From Sabulitectum sp964604135 (GTDB taxonomy: Bacteria > Fermentibacterota > Fermentibacteria > Fermentibacterales > JCC-6): DNA of 27,308 nucleotides. The translations under genes were made by a program, and so were the position numbers. Location: NCBI GenBank assembly GCA_964604135.1, contig CAZRXU010000022.1, positions 1 through 27,308 on the forward strand, read 5' to 3'. Below the pieces are notes generated by a model. It did not search any database. It saw only the letters and a list, made by a program, of their open reading frames with translations, and was not told where the DNA came from. Shown here piece after piece: positions 7,377 to 15,748 of the stretch. Within the stretch, counting starts at the first letter, position 1, and each line of letters begins with the position of its first letter.

Positions 7377-8440
7377 TTCTTCTCACTTCGCTTACAGTTG
7401 CCCTGGTGTTTTCTTTGATACTTACCCCTCTTATGAGCCGACTTGCAGGAAAACTGGGTTTCATAGACAGAGGGGGTAAACCAGGTGGTTCCGGTACTCC
7501 TGTTATGGGGGGAGTTGCGGTTTTTCTTGGATTTGCCGCCGCTATTATCGCTGGAATGCTGATATTCCCCGTACTGCCCGGTGAAAGCATTGCCGACACA
7601 CCTTTGTCGTGGATGTCAATTTGTATTCTTGTGCTGGCATCGGGATTTCTAATGGCTTTAACTGGTTTCTTTGATGACAGATTTGAGCTTTCTCCGAAGG
7701 TTAAGCTTCTTCTGCACTCCATAGTTGTTTTGATCGCAGGTGCTTTTTTCGTGGTTAACGGTGCCCAGGTGCATCTGTTTCTGGAGGGAGGGCGTATTGC
7801 ATGGCTGGCCGCGCCTATAACTCTTGTGTGGCTTCTGGGTATTACAAACTCAGTTAACCTGCTTGACCATGCCGACGGTGTTACAGCGGGAGTATCGGCA
7901 ATTTCGGCACTGTTCTTTGCAGCGCTGAATGTAATGCACGGTAACCCGGCAGTTTCGTTTATCAGTGTAGCCCTGGCAGGAGCTTCCATAGGTTTTCTGT
8001 TCTACAACTTTCCGCCTGCTTCAACATTTATGGGAGACTGCGGCTCAAACTTTCTGGGATTTATGCTGGGTATCATTGCCGTTCTCGGAGTTTACACTCC
8101 CCGGGGTTCTATTCCTTACCTTGCGATACTGTCGCCACTGCTTATTGTAGCTGTCCCCATTATAGACACAGTTATGGTTCTGGTTTACAGAAAGAAGCAC
8201 GGTTTTCCTCTTTTTCAGGGGGACAAAAACCACCTGGCTCACAGGCTCATGCGCATGGGGTACTCTAAACGAACAACCGTTTTCATGCTTTATATTTTTT
8301 CTGCAATTCTGGGCACAACTGCGCTTCTTCTGCCTACGCTGCAGCCGTATCAGGCTGTTCTGGCCTTCGTAAATGCCTCTGGTGTTATTAGCGTATTCGC
8401 GTTGTTTATTTCTCGCGGCGAGAAAGGTTTTCATCGATGA
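7373..8440 (+). CDS. WecA/MraY-family undecaprenyl-phosphate sugar-1-phosphate transferase
   Basis: This is a 355-residue polytopic inner-membrane protein with about ten spans. Family motifs appear in order: GGxxVFLGF-like GGVAVFLGF near residue 45; the Asp pair in GFFDDRFELSPK near 100; NSVNLLDHADGV near 158-169; FMGDCGSNFLGF near 219; and the cytoplasmic loop FQGDKNHLAHRLMRMG near 283-295. The enzymes transfer GlcNAc-1-P or a related sugar phosphate from a UDP-sugar to undecaprenyl phosphate. Location away from mur genes and next to an O-antigen ligase favours a WecA-like role over MraY. ATG start in an ATGA overlap; the end overlaps the ligase gene the same way. Confidence 0.92.
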   Translation: MILLTSLTVALVFSLILTPLMSRLAGKLGFIDRGGKPGGSGTPVMGGVAVFLGFAAAIIAGMLIFPVLPGESIADTPLSWMSICILVLASGFLMALTGFFDDRFELSPKVKLLLHSIVVLIAGAFFVVNGAQVHLFLEGGRIAWLAAPITLVWLLGITNSVNLLDHADGVTAGVSAISALFFAALNVMHGNPAVSFISVALAGASIGFLFYNFPPASTFMGDCGSNFLGFMLGIIAVLGVYTPRGSIPYLAILSPLLIVAVPIIDTVMVLVYRKKHGFPLFQGDKNHLAHRLMRMGYSKRTTVFMLYIFSAILGTTALLLPTLQPYQAVLAFVNASGVISVFALFISRGEKGFHR

Positions 8441-11310
8441 GAACAAAGGTTTCTATGGCATTTCTTGTACTGCTGATCGCAGTGATGTCCGGTGTGATTT
8501 TCGGTGTGTTGACAAACAGCAGGAACAGCATTCTTGTGAAAGAGATGTTCTACGTGGCAGGTGGAAGCATAGCGGCTGCGATGGCTGCTGTGTTCATTTT
8601 TCTTGGAAAACCTTACTATGCCGACAGATTTCCCAGAACCACGCTGGTGTCTGTTATTGCCGTACTGCTGCTTATGGTGGTAATGCACTTTGCCGGTGCT
8701 CATTCTCCCAACGGGCCGTTTACATTTCTTATGCTGCTTTCCCTTGCGGTGTTAACAATTTCATCACTGCTGTTCATAGATGAGGCTCATTTGAAAGTGT
8801 TTACTCTTGTTTTACTGACCTCGTCTGCACTGATGTTTGTTTACGCTTTGCTGCAGTGGCAGGGAATAAATGTGTTTACATGGGATGCTGCTCTTACAAG
8901 AAGCGGCAGAAGTACCGGAAGTATGGGAAATCCCAACCTTCTCGGCGGATTCGCTTCAGCAGTTATTCCTCTGGGTGCGGCTTACTTCTTTTCACAGAAG
9001 AACAAGACGGTGGTTCTGAGAACCGTCGTCACCTTTGTTTTTACTGTGCTTGCCGCAGCAGCAATAGTTGCCAGTGGAACCCGCGGTAGTGTTATTGGTG
9101 TTGTTGCAGGAAGTACTGTTCTTCTGGTGTGGTTTATCAGGAGCACATCGAAGTCTGCTGGGAAGATTGTTTCCGCAGCGGTTCTGGTTCTGGGTGTTAT
9201 TGCTATGGTGGCCGTTCCCATGTCTTCCAGGCTTTCCGAGCTTGATCCTTCTGCGGAAGGTCAGGGAACACTGCAGGTAAGAAAAACAATCTGGTCCGGG
9301 GCATTGAGTCTGTTCCGTGAGAGCCCTTTTGTCGGGCATGGACCGGGATCATTCCAGATTCTCTTTCCGCGTTATCGAAATCCGCAGTACAGTATTCTCG
9401 GTGTGAGCCACAACACACTTCATGCCCACTGTGAATACCTGGAGATTCTTGTCGACCTGGGTATTGCTGGTTTTGTTCTCTGGGCTGCGGCAGCGTGGGG
9501 ACTGCTTGGTTACTTGAGAAAAGCTAATCTGCTTAGAGCAGGTGCATTTGCCGGAATGGTAGCAATGCTTGCAGAGGCACTGGTATCAGTACACCTCAGG
9601 TGGCCGCCGACAGCCTGGCTGTTCGCAACCCTGGTTATGGTGTACCTGTCTGGGGATCAGAGGTCTGTATCGCCTGGTAAAAGAATGAAAGCCGTTGCTG
9701 CCATTTTTGTTGTTGTTGCTGCTGTTCTTGTTGCAGGTATTTTTGTGCACTACATGCCGCTGTCCCGTTCATCTGTACTTGTGTTCAAGGGCAAGGATAT
9801 TTTCTTGGCCAGAACCGAAAACGCAATGAATGCAGGCTATTCCGCAGCAGCTCAGTGGGCGGATTCCGGTAACGAAGATGCTTTGAATGCTGCTGTAATT
9901 CAGTGGCAGAGCGCTTCTGTATTCGCGGACAGCGCAGTTGCCTATTCCAGACAGGCAACGGAAATTTACCCCTATGATCTTGGCGGATGGTACGCTCTTG
10001 GAAGTGCTTATCTTACAAGGTACATGGTTATGGCGCCGCCGGTTCCTGCCATGCGGTCGGCTCTTGAACAGGCGGGGCTGACAAATTCCCTTACGCCACA
10101 GCAGATTCGGAATGAATTGCTTCTGGGGATGGCCGCCTACGACAGTCTGGTAACAATGGCTCCTGATTATGCCGAAGTTCACAACAACCTGGCACTTGGT
10201 TATTCCAACATGGGTTTACTGGATCAGTCCATGGACGAACTCTACAAGTCTTACAGGATCCATGCGCACAGAAGAGATGATTATTTTAATCAGGTATCAG
10301 CTCTTATTGCCATACACCCTAATACTGTATCAGGTGCGCTGTTGTACTTCCATCATGTTCTTCTTGGCTTTGATCGTGATGCAGAGGGGGGCAAGCTGGA
10401 GGGCAACTTCAGTTCTACTGTTGAGAGAGCCTGGTATATTGTTTCAAGTCAGCCTGAGAGTGCAGATACCCTTATAGGCTGTATGTGTGGGCTTTCGGAT
10501 GAAATTCTGACGGCAGAACAGGCGCAGCTTCTGTCAGAGAGAATAAGACACATGGGTGAATACTCTCCGTTCGCTGCCTGGGAGAATGGAACGGTCTTAG
10601 CAATGGATGATGGTGAGGCTCTCGGAAAGCTTCTCACTATGACAACATCCGCTTCATTCTTCGGAGGTTCTTTCCCTCTTGTTATACCCAGTTCTTCAGA
10701 CTTCTACACCCTGCCGGCAGAGGTTGTATTCAGGTCACACTGGAGTCCGGAAATATTCAGTGATGCGATGGATATTTATTTATTTCAGATAGTAATTGAT
10801 AGACATCTTGATGATGTGTACGCGTTGTTGAACAGCGATCGTTTTGTTTCACGAATTGATCCTGATGTGGTACAGGGAATAATGTCGGTAAGATCAGCAG
10901 TTGGAGGCAGCAGAACAGCTATGAGAGACGGTATTTCGGCACCGTGGCTTGCAGGCAGTCTTCCAGCTCTGCTTTCAGACAGCCTTCATTCCCGCATGGC
11001 TTCGGATTCGCTGAATTCGTTGTGGTACGAAATGGAACTCGAGATGACTTTCCTTGTGGTAACCTCATACTGGTGGGATTACAACATTTTCGCATCGGAA
11101 CAGAATCAGTATCTCCTTGATCGTATTTTTTACTGCAGAGATAAAATACAGGAATTGAAGCCGGAAGTATGGTCGGCAGTGGTTGCAGGAATCCTGCAGG
11201 AGGATACAGACAGAATTCATTTACAGATAAGGGATGCACACTTGTCCACGGTGGATTTGCTTACAGATGATCTGGTAAGCGGTGTGGCAAGAGTTCCCGC
11301 CAGCCCTTGA
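8437..11310 (+). CDS. O-antigen ligase/polymerase (Wzy_C) family protein with TPR repeats
   Basis: This 957-residue protein has three parts. Residues 1-440 hold about twelve membrane spans with the Wzy_C hallmark: GSMGNPNLLGGFA near 165, then GHGPGSFQILFPRYR near 300 and SHNTLHAHCEYLEILVDLGIAG near 323-345, where the His-containing periplasmic loop is functionally important in WaaL-type ligases. Residues about 495-615 contain two or more TPR-like repeats (YPYDLGGWYALGSAYL; YAEVHNNLALGYSNMG). Residues 620-957 are soluble with no domain I recognise. It likely transfers or polymerises undecaprenyl-linked glycan in the periplasm; ligase and polymerase cannot be told apart from sequence. It is the last gene of the polysaccharide operon. 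Confidence 0.88.
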   Translation: MRTKVSMAFLVLLIAVMSGVIFGVLTNSRNSILVKEMFYVAGGSIAAAMAAVFIFLGKPYYADRFPRTTLVSVIAVLLLMVVMHFAGAHSPNGPFTFLMLLSLAVLTISSLLFIDEAHLKVFTLVLLTSSALMFVYALLQWQGINVFTWDAALTRSGRSTGSMGNPNLLGGFASAVIPLGAAYFFSQKNKTVVLRTVVTFVFTVLAAAAIVASGTRGSVIGVVAGSTVLLVWFIRSTSKSAGKIVSAAVLVLGVIAMVAVPMSSRLSELDPSAEGQGTLQVRKTIWSGALSLFRESPFVGHGPGSFQILFPRYRNPQYSILGVSHNTLHAHCEYLEILVDLGIAGFVLWAAAAWGLLGYLRKANLLRAGAFAGMVAMLAEALVSVHLRWPPTAWLFATLVMVYLSGDQRSVSPGKRMKAVAAIFVVVAAVLVAGIFVHYMPLSRSSVLVFKGKDIFLARTENAMNAGYSAAAQWADSGNEDALNAAVIQWQSASVFADSAVAYSRQATEIYPYDLGGWYALGSAYLTRYMVMAPPVPAMRSALEQAGLTNSLTPQQIRNELLLGMAAYDSLVTMAPDYAEVHNNLALGYSNMGLLDQSMDELYKSYRIHAHRRDDYFNQVSALIAIHPNTVSGALLYFHHVLLGFDRDAEGGKLEGNFSSTVERAWYIVSSQPESADTLIGCMCGLSDEILTAEQAQLLSERIRHMGEYSPFAAWENGTVLAMDDGEALGKLLTMTTSASFFGGSFPLVIPSSSDFYTLPAEVVFRSHWSPEIFSDAMDIYLFQIVIDRHLDDVYALLNSDRFVSRIDPDVVQGIMSVRSAVGGSRTAMRDGISAPWLAGSLPALLSDSLHSRMASDSLNSLWYEMELEMTFLVVTSYWWDYNIFASEQNQYLLDRIFYCRDKIQELKPEVWSAVVAGILQEDTDRIHLQIRDAHLSTVDLLTDDLVSGVARVPASP

Positions 11311-11358
11311 TGTAATACCTGTTTTACAATAGATTAGCCGTACTTGTGCTTTGCAGGC

Positions 11359-11381
11359 ATGGGCGCGTTGCGCCCATTTTT
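11359..11381 (+). terminator. Rho-independent terminator between the polysaccharide and rimP operons
   Basis: ATGGGCGC (11359-11366), a three-base loop GTT and GCGCCCAT (11370-11377) form a perfect eight-pair GC-rich stem whose last T starts a five-base T run to 11381. It lies 48 bases after the ligase stop and upstream of rimP. The remaining 42 bases before rimP contain TATATT at 11397-11402, a -10-like hexamer without a convincing -35, so the rimP promoter is not resolved. Confidence 0.75.
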
Positions 11382-11411
11382 GCTAGATGCTGGTTGTATA
11401 TTGTTGCATTC

Positions 11412-11416
11412 GGAGG
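11412..11416 (+). promoter_or_regulatory. Shine-Dalgarno deciding the rimP TTG start
   Basis: GGAGG ends seven bases before TTG 11424, the point where the protein becomes RimP-like. Upstream in-frame codons belong to the terminator region and are not coding. Confidence 0.75.
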
Positions 11417-11423
11417 TTTTTGC

Positions 11424-11843
11424 TTGACTCATGATGATGTGCTGGAACATGTTGAAAAAATAGTTGCAGAGTCCGGTCTTCTGCTGGTAGACACGAACTT
11501 TTTTCAATCGGGAAGAAGAAGGGTTCTTCGTGTGTTTGTAGACAGAGTGGGAAGAGTCGGCCTGGATGAGTGTGCCGGTGTATCCAGGGCGATAGCCAAC
11601 GCAGTGGAAACCCTCGATCTGATACAGGGAGCCTACACCCTTGAGGTCAGTTCACCTGGAATTGGTAGGCAGTTGTCTACAGAGAACGACTGGAAGCGAT
11701 GTGTTGGAAGAAAACTGGAAGTAAAAACACAGTCCGAAGAGTTCACGGAAATTCTTGCAGATTACACAGACGGGCTTTTAACATTTGAGGGCGGAAGAGT
11801 AACTGATCCCGGAAGTGTACTTTCGGCTCGGGAAGCAATTTAA
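11424..11843 (+). CDS. rimP: Ribosome maturation factor RimP
   Basis: This 139-residue protein matches RimP from end to end: an N-terminal alpha/beta domain (LVDTNFF, VLRVFVDR, GLDECAGVSRAI) with the family's conserved LEVSSPGIGRQL stretch near 75-86, then a short SH3-like C-terminal domain (GRKLEVKT, LLTFEGG). It assists 30S subunit maturation in the cytoplasm. It is slightly shorter than E. coli RimP (about 150), mostly in the C-terminal domain. The TTG start is chosen by the GGAGG site; an upstream in-frame start at 11346 would read through the terminator hairpin. It stands first in the rimP-nusA-infB operon, its usual place. Confidence 0.95.
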   Translation: MTHDDVLEHVEKIVAESGLLLVDTNFFQSGRRRVLRVFVDRVGRVGLDECAGVSRAIANAVETLDLIQGAYTLEVSSPGIGRQLSTENDWKRCVGRKLEVKTQSEEFTEILADYTDGLLTFEGGRVTDPGSVLSAREAI

Positions 11844-11855
11844 CAGGGGGTTCAA

Positions 11856-13226
11856 TTGGCTGATTATGAGAGAATAGAAGCTCTCGCCGGCCTGGTGAGG
11901 GAAAAGGGAGTGAACCGGGAGATTCTTCTGCGGAGCCTTCATGCTGGTCTTGCCAAGGCTTCTATAAGAGAATACGGAGAAGAACAGGACATCAAGGTTA
12001 CGTGGGAACAGGGCAGCGGAGATATCCGCATGGAAGCTTTGAAGACCGTGGTCGATAAAGTTGCCCGAAGAAAGACCCACGTAGAGATTGATCTCAAAAA
12101 GGCAAGAAAAATAGACAAGAACTGTGAAATCGGTGATCAGGTTGCAGTTCCCATCAGTATAGCAGATTTTGGAAGAGCGGCGGTCAATGAATTCAGAGCT
12201 GAATTCCTACTTCTGGTCAAGTCTGCAGAGAGGAATCAGGTCTGGAAAGAGTACGAGAGCAGAATTGGCTCAATTATTCCAAGATGCAGGGTTCAGCAGG
12301 TTTACAGAAACAGAATTCTTGTACAGGTTGCAGGCAGCATTGAAGCTGTTGTTCCGGCAGACGAAAGGGCCCGGGGTGAGAGGTATGACCAGGGCGATTC
12401 CATAACACCTGTTCTTATCAGAGTTGAGAAACCCGAGAGCCTGGAGCCCCAGCTGGTTCTTTCAAGGGCAACACCCGAGCTTGTAAGAAGGCTTTTTGAA
12501 AGAGAAGCACCCGAGATCGAGGAGGGCATTGTTAACATCAAGGTTATTGCCCGCGAACCTGGGGTAAGATCGAAGATTGCAGTTTCCAGCACCGATATGC
12601 GTATTGATGCCGTTGGTGCTTTTGTCGGAATGAAAGGCTCCCGAGTTCAATCTGTGATGAGGGAGTTGAACGGTGAACGTATTGATATTCTACCGTGGAC
12701 CAGAGACCGTTTTGTACTTGCATCGCAGGCTCTTGCCCCGGCAACGGTTCTCAGTATTGATTCAGAACAGTCTTTTAATCGCGAAACAGGGGAGATGGAA
12801 GACATTCTGATCGCTGTGGTTCCCGATGACCAGCTTTCACTTGCCATTGGCAGAAACGGGCACAATGTGCGGCTTGCCGGGCAGCTGGTAGAGCGCAGAA
12901 TAGACCTGAAGACACAGAGCCAGTGGGAAGAGGAAAATCGCTGGGAGAACATGCTCAGAGTTGATGTCAGTGAATTGCCAAGCGTGAATGATAAGCTTGC
13001 AGAAAGACTCAGCAGAGCCGGTTATGACTCGGCACAGATTATTCTTGAATCCACAAAGCAAGAGTTACAGGAAGTTCAGGGTGTCGGGCCTGTGAAGCTT
13101 GCACAGATACTGCAGGAAGCAGCTGACCTGGTGGAACAGAGAGTGCACCAGATTGAGATAGCCAAAGAAAATGAACAGAATAATTCATCTGAGTCTGAAA
13201 ATGAACCAGAGGAAGCCACTGATTAA
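11856..13226 (+). CDS. nusA: Transcription termination/antitermination factor NusA
   Basis: This 456-residue NusA has an N-terminal RNA-polymerase-binding domain (1-130), an S1 domain (about 135-200, with IVPADE-like VVPADERARGERY), two KH domains (DAVGAFVGMKGSRVQSV near 250 and LAIGRNGHNVRLAGQL near 330), then one helix-hairpin-helix region (VQGVGPVKLAQIL near 412). It ends in an acidic Ser/Glu/Asn tail. The factor binds RNA polymerase and nascent RNA and modulates pausing, termination and antitermination. The TTG start has CAGGGGG five bases upstream and lies 12 bases after rimP. No ylxR or L7Ae-like gene separates it from infB, unlike the Firmicutes order. Confidence 0.97.
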   Translation: MADYERIEALAGLVREKGVNREILLRSLHAGLAKASIREYGEEQDIKVTWEQGSGDIRMEALKTVVDKVARRKTHVEIDLKKARKIDKNCEIGDQVAVPISIADFGRAAVNEFRAEFLLLVKSAERNQVWKEYESRIGSIIPRCRVQQVYRNRILVQVAGSIEAVVPADERARGERYDQGDSITPVLIRVEKPESLEPQLVLSRATPELVRRLFEREAPEIEEGIVNIKVIAREPGVRSKIAVSSTDMRIDAVGAFVGMKGSRVQSVMRELNGERIDILPWTRDRFVLASQALAPATVLSIDSEQSFNRETGEMEDILIAVVPDDQLSLAIGRNGHNVRLAGQLVERRIDLKTQSQWEEENRWENMLRVDVSELPSVNDKLAERLSRAGYDSAQIILESTKQELQEVQGVGPVKLAQILQEAADLVEQRVHQIEIAKENEQNNSSESENEPEEATD

Positions 13227-13238
13227 CAAATGTGGAAG

Positions 13239-13244
13239 AAGGTG
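13239..13244 (+). promoter_or_regulatory. Ribosome binding site favouring infB TTG start
   Basis: AAGGTG sits six bases before TTG 13251. The alternative ATG at 13230 has only AGGAAG about 15 bases upstream, so the TTG is preferred. Confidence 0.5.
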
Positions 13245-13250
13245 ATTTCC

Positions 13251-15398
13251 TTGAAGGAAGAAAATAAAGCAGTGAAGAAAAGGGTTTACGAGCTGGCTCG
13301 CGAGCTTAACATATCCAGTGAGGCTCTTCTCAAGGTTCTTGGTGAACTGAAAATAGAGGCGAAGAGCCACATGAGTACCGTTCGCGTGGAGGATGCCGGC
13401 AGGGTTATACAGCAGTTTGAGAAACAGAAAGCCGAAGCCAAAACAAGGGCAACGAAGAAACGCAAACGGAGAAGGCGCAAGAAAAAAACAGTTGTCTCTG
13501 CAGAGACTGTGAAGAACGTGAAGAAGATTCTGGCTAAAATGGATTCAGGCGGGGCAAAGAACCGCAAGAGTAAAAAAGTCAGATACCGTAAGGAAAAACA
13601 GGAGAGACACGAGGAACAGCGTACCTTCGACGAGGGTGAAGAGAAGATTCTGAAGGTTACCGAGTTTACAAGCCCGGCAGAGTTGTCTCAGCAGATGGGG
13701 CAGCCGGTTAACGCGATAATAGCGGCCTGCATGAAACTCGGTGTTATGGCTACAGCCAATCAGCGGCTGGACGTGGATACCATATCTCTGGTTGCGGAAG
13801 AACTTGGTTTCACCATTCGGGAAGTCAGTGAGTACGGTGCCGAAGCTCTTGAGGAAGCAAGGGTTTCCGATGCCGATGCCGCCCGTGAGGAACGGCCTCC
13901 GGTTGTTACCATCATGGGGCATGTTGATCACGGTAAAACAGCACTTCTCGATCGTATCCGTTCAACAAACGTAATCGCCACCGAGTCAGGTGGAATTACC
14001 CAGCACATAGGTGCTTACGTTGCAACAGTAGGTGACGACAATCAGGTAACATTTATAGATACTCCAGGTCACGCTGCCTTCACTGCAATGCGTGCCAGAG
14101 GTGCTATGGTAACAGATATTGTTGTTCTTGTTGTTGCTGCAGACAGCAGGGTAATGCCGCAGACAAAAGAATCAATTGAACATGCAAGGGCTGCAGGAAT
14201 CCCAATTATTGTTGCCATAACTAAGATGGATCTTGCAACAGCCAACCCCGACTTCATAAAGCAGGATCTCGCCAAGAACAATGTTCTTGTTGAAGAGTGG
14301 AGCGGAAATGTTCAGTGTGCCGAAGTTTCTGCCATCACAGGTGTGGGGGTGGATGAACTTCTGGAGATGATTCTGATCCAGGCCGAGATGCTTGAACTGT
14401 CAGCTGTTCCCGACAGGCTGGCCAAAGGAACGGTTCTTGAGGGAAGGGTTGATGCAAGAAGGGGTTCCATAGTGAATATTCTTGTTCAAGACGGTACTCT
14501 TCACGAGGGTGACTCTTTCGTTGCCGGTCAGTTTTCCGGAAGAGCCAGGGCGCTGTTTGACGAAAACGATGTTCAGATTCTTGAAGTTCCCCCTGGTTAT
14601 CCAGTTCAGCTTCTGGGTTCTCCAGGAGTTCCATCTGCAGGAGATTCCTTTATAGGAGTAGAGAACGAGCAGGAAGCAAGAAAAGTTGCACTCCGCAGGC
14701 AGATGGTTGCAAGGGAAAAACTTCTTCACGCCAGACACAGGGTTTCTCTGGAAGATTTCTGGGCTACAACTTCCAGTGAAGAGAGGGTTCTCAACATAAT
14801 CATCAAGTCGGATGTTTCAGGTTCTGCCGAGGCCATCGTAGATACACTATCAAAGCTTCAGAACGATGAAGTGGGTGTAGATGTAATACTTAGCGGCGCC
14901 GGTGGCATCACAGAAAGAGATGTTGATCTGGCTGCTGCTTCCAACGCAGTTATCCTTGGTTTCAAAGTAAGACCTGACCTGCGTGCCCGTGAAAGAGCTG
15001 CTGAAGAGGGTGTGGAAATAAGCACATACAATGTGATCTACCATCTTGAAGATACGGTACGGAAAGCTCTTAGCGGTCTTCTTAAGCCTGAAGAGAAAGA
15101 GGAATTCCTCGGTTCGGTTGAGGTTCGTGACACTTTCAAGGTTCCGAAAATCGGTGTTATTGCAGGCTGCTACATTGTGGCGGGAAAAATCAAGCGCAAC
15201 GCAAAGGCCCGTCTTGTGCGAAATGGTGTTGTTATGTGGGAAGGGGAGATTTCGTCTCTTAAGCACCACAAGGATGACAAACGTGAAATGACTGCAGGGT
15301 TCGAGTGCGGTATTGGCCTATACAAGTACGATGATATCAAAGTGGGAGACACCATAGAGAGCTATGAAATCATCAAGATTGCAAGAGAGTTGCAGTGA
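13251..15398 (+). CDS. infB: Translation initiation factor IF-2
   Basis: IF-2 of 715 residues from TTG 13251 (722 from ATG 13230). An IF2_N module (KKRVYELARELNISSEALL) opens the protein, followed by a very basic linker (KKRKRRRRKKK near residue 74) and a second IF2_N-like module around 135-185. The GTPase domain shows G1 GHVDHGKT (223-230), G3 DTPGH (270-274) and G4 TKMD (324-327), then domains II-IV. It brings initiator tRNA to the 30S subunit and promotes subunit joining. Its length is compact compared with E. coli (890), the difference lying in the linker. It overlaps rbfA by GTGA. Confidence 0.97.
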   Translation: MKEENKAVKKRVYELARELNISSEALLKVLGELKIEAKSHMSTVRVEDAGRVIQQFEKQKAEAKTRATKKRKRRRRKKKTVVSAETVKNVKKILAKMDSGGAKNRKSKKVRYRKEKQERHEEQRTFDEGEEKILKVTEFTSPAELSQQMGQPVNAIIAACMKLGVMATANQRLDVDTISLVAEELGFTIREVSEYGAEALEEARVSDADAAREERPPVVTIMGHVDHGKTALLDRIRSTNVIATESGGITQHIGAYVATVGDDNQVTFIDTPGHAAFTAMRARGAMVTDIVVLVVAADSRVMPQTKESIEHARAAGIPIIVAITKMDLATANPDFIKQDLAKNNVLVEEWSGNVQCAEVSAITGVGVDELLEMILIQAEMLELSAVPDRLAKGTVLEGRVDARRGSIVNILVQDGTLHEGDSFVAGQFSGRARALFDENDVQILEVPPGYPVQLLGSPGVPSAGDSFIGVENEQEARKVALRRQMVAREKLLHARHRVSLEDFWATTSSEERVLNIIIKSDVSGSAEAIVDTLSKLQNDEVGVDVILSGAGGITERDVDLAAASNAVILGFKVRPDLRARERAAEEGVEISTYNVIYHLEDTVRKALSGLLKPEEKEEFLGSVEVRDTFKVPKIGVIAGCYIVAGKIKRNAKARLVRNGVVMWEGEISSLKHHKDDKREMTAGFECGIGLYKYDDIKVGDTIESYEIIKIARELQ

Positions 15399-15745
15399 AT
15401 CCAAGAAGAACACAGCAGATTGCCAACAGAATACAGATGCTCGTTTCCGAGATACTCCAGCGGGATATTTCTGATCCCAGGCTGAACAGCCTTGTTATCA
15501 ACAGGGTTGAGCTGGCCCGCGACGGCTCTTTCGCACGGGTGTATGTTTCCTCCTATCAAACTGAAATAGATGCAGATGATGTTCAGAAGGTGCTGAAAAA
15601 GGCTTCCGGTTTTATAAGAAAGAACCTTGCCGGAAAACTTGATATGAGAATCGTACCAACGCTGAAGTTTCAGTGGGACAACTCTGTTAAAGAGGGCGAA
15701 GAGATTCTTTCCGCCCTCCGCAAACTGAATGCAGAGGAAAGCTGA
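15395..15745 (+). CDS. rbfA: Ribosome-binding factor A
   Basis: This 116-residue RbfA has the KH-like fold pattern of the family: RRTQQIANRIQMLVSEILQR, then ISDPRL (the conserved DPR), VELARDGSFARVYVS and the C-terminal VPTLKFQWDNSVKEGEEI, equivalent to the usual P.L.F..D.S...G. It binds free 30S subunits and helps process the 5' end of 16S rRNA. The GTG start forms a GTGA overlap with infB, and truB follows after three bases, so infB, rbfA and truB are likely translationally coupled. Confidence 0.96.
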   Translation: MNPRRTQQIANRIQMLVSEILQRDISDPRLNSLVINRVELARDGSFARVYVSSYQTEIDADDVQKVLKKASGFIRKNLAGKLDMRIVPTLKFQWDNSVKEGEEILSALRKLNAEES

Positions 15746-15748
15746 CAA

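Noticed and set aside
7261..7989. A 242-codon open frame on the minus strand
   Set aside because: It is antisense to the ABC ATPase end and the WecA-type gene, both of which carry clear motifs on the + strand; the antisense protein shows no family pattern.
9705..9740. GTT/GCT triplet repeats resembling a microsatellite
   Set aside because: They encode Val and Ala in a membrane span of the ligase and are imperfect; ordinary coding bias explains them.
11346..11423. A longer rimP beginning upstream
   Set aside because: The extra codons cover the terminator stem and its T run, while TTG 11424 has GGAGG seven bases upstream and matches the family's N-terminus.
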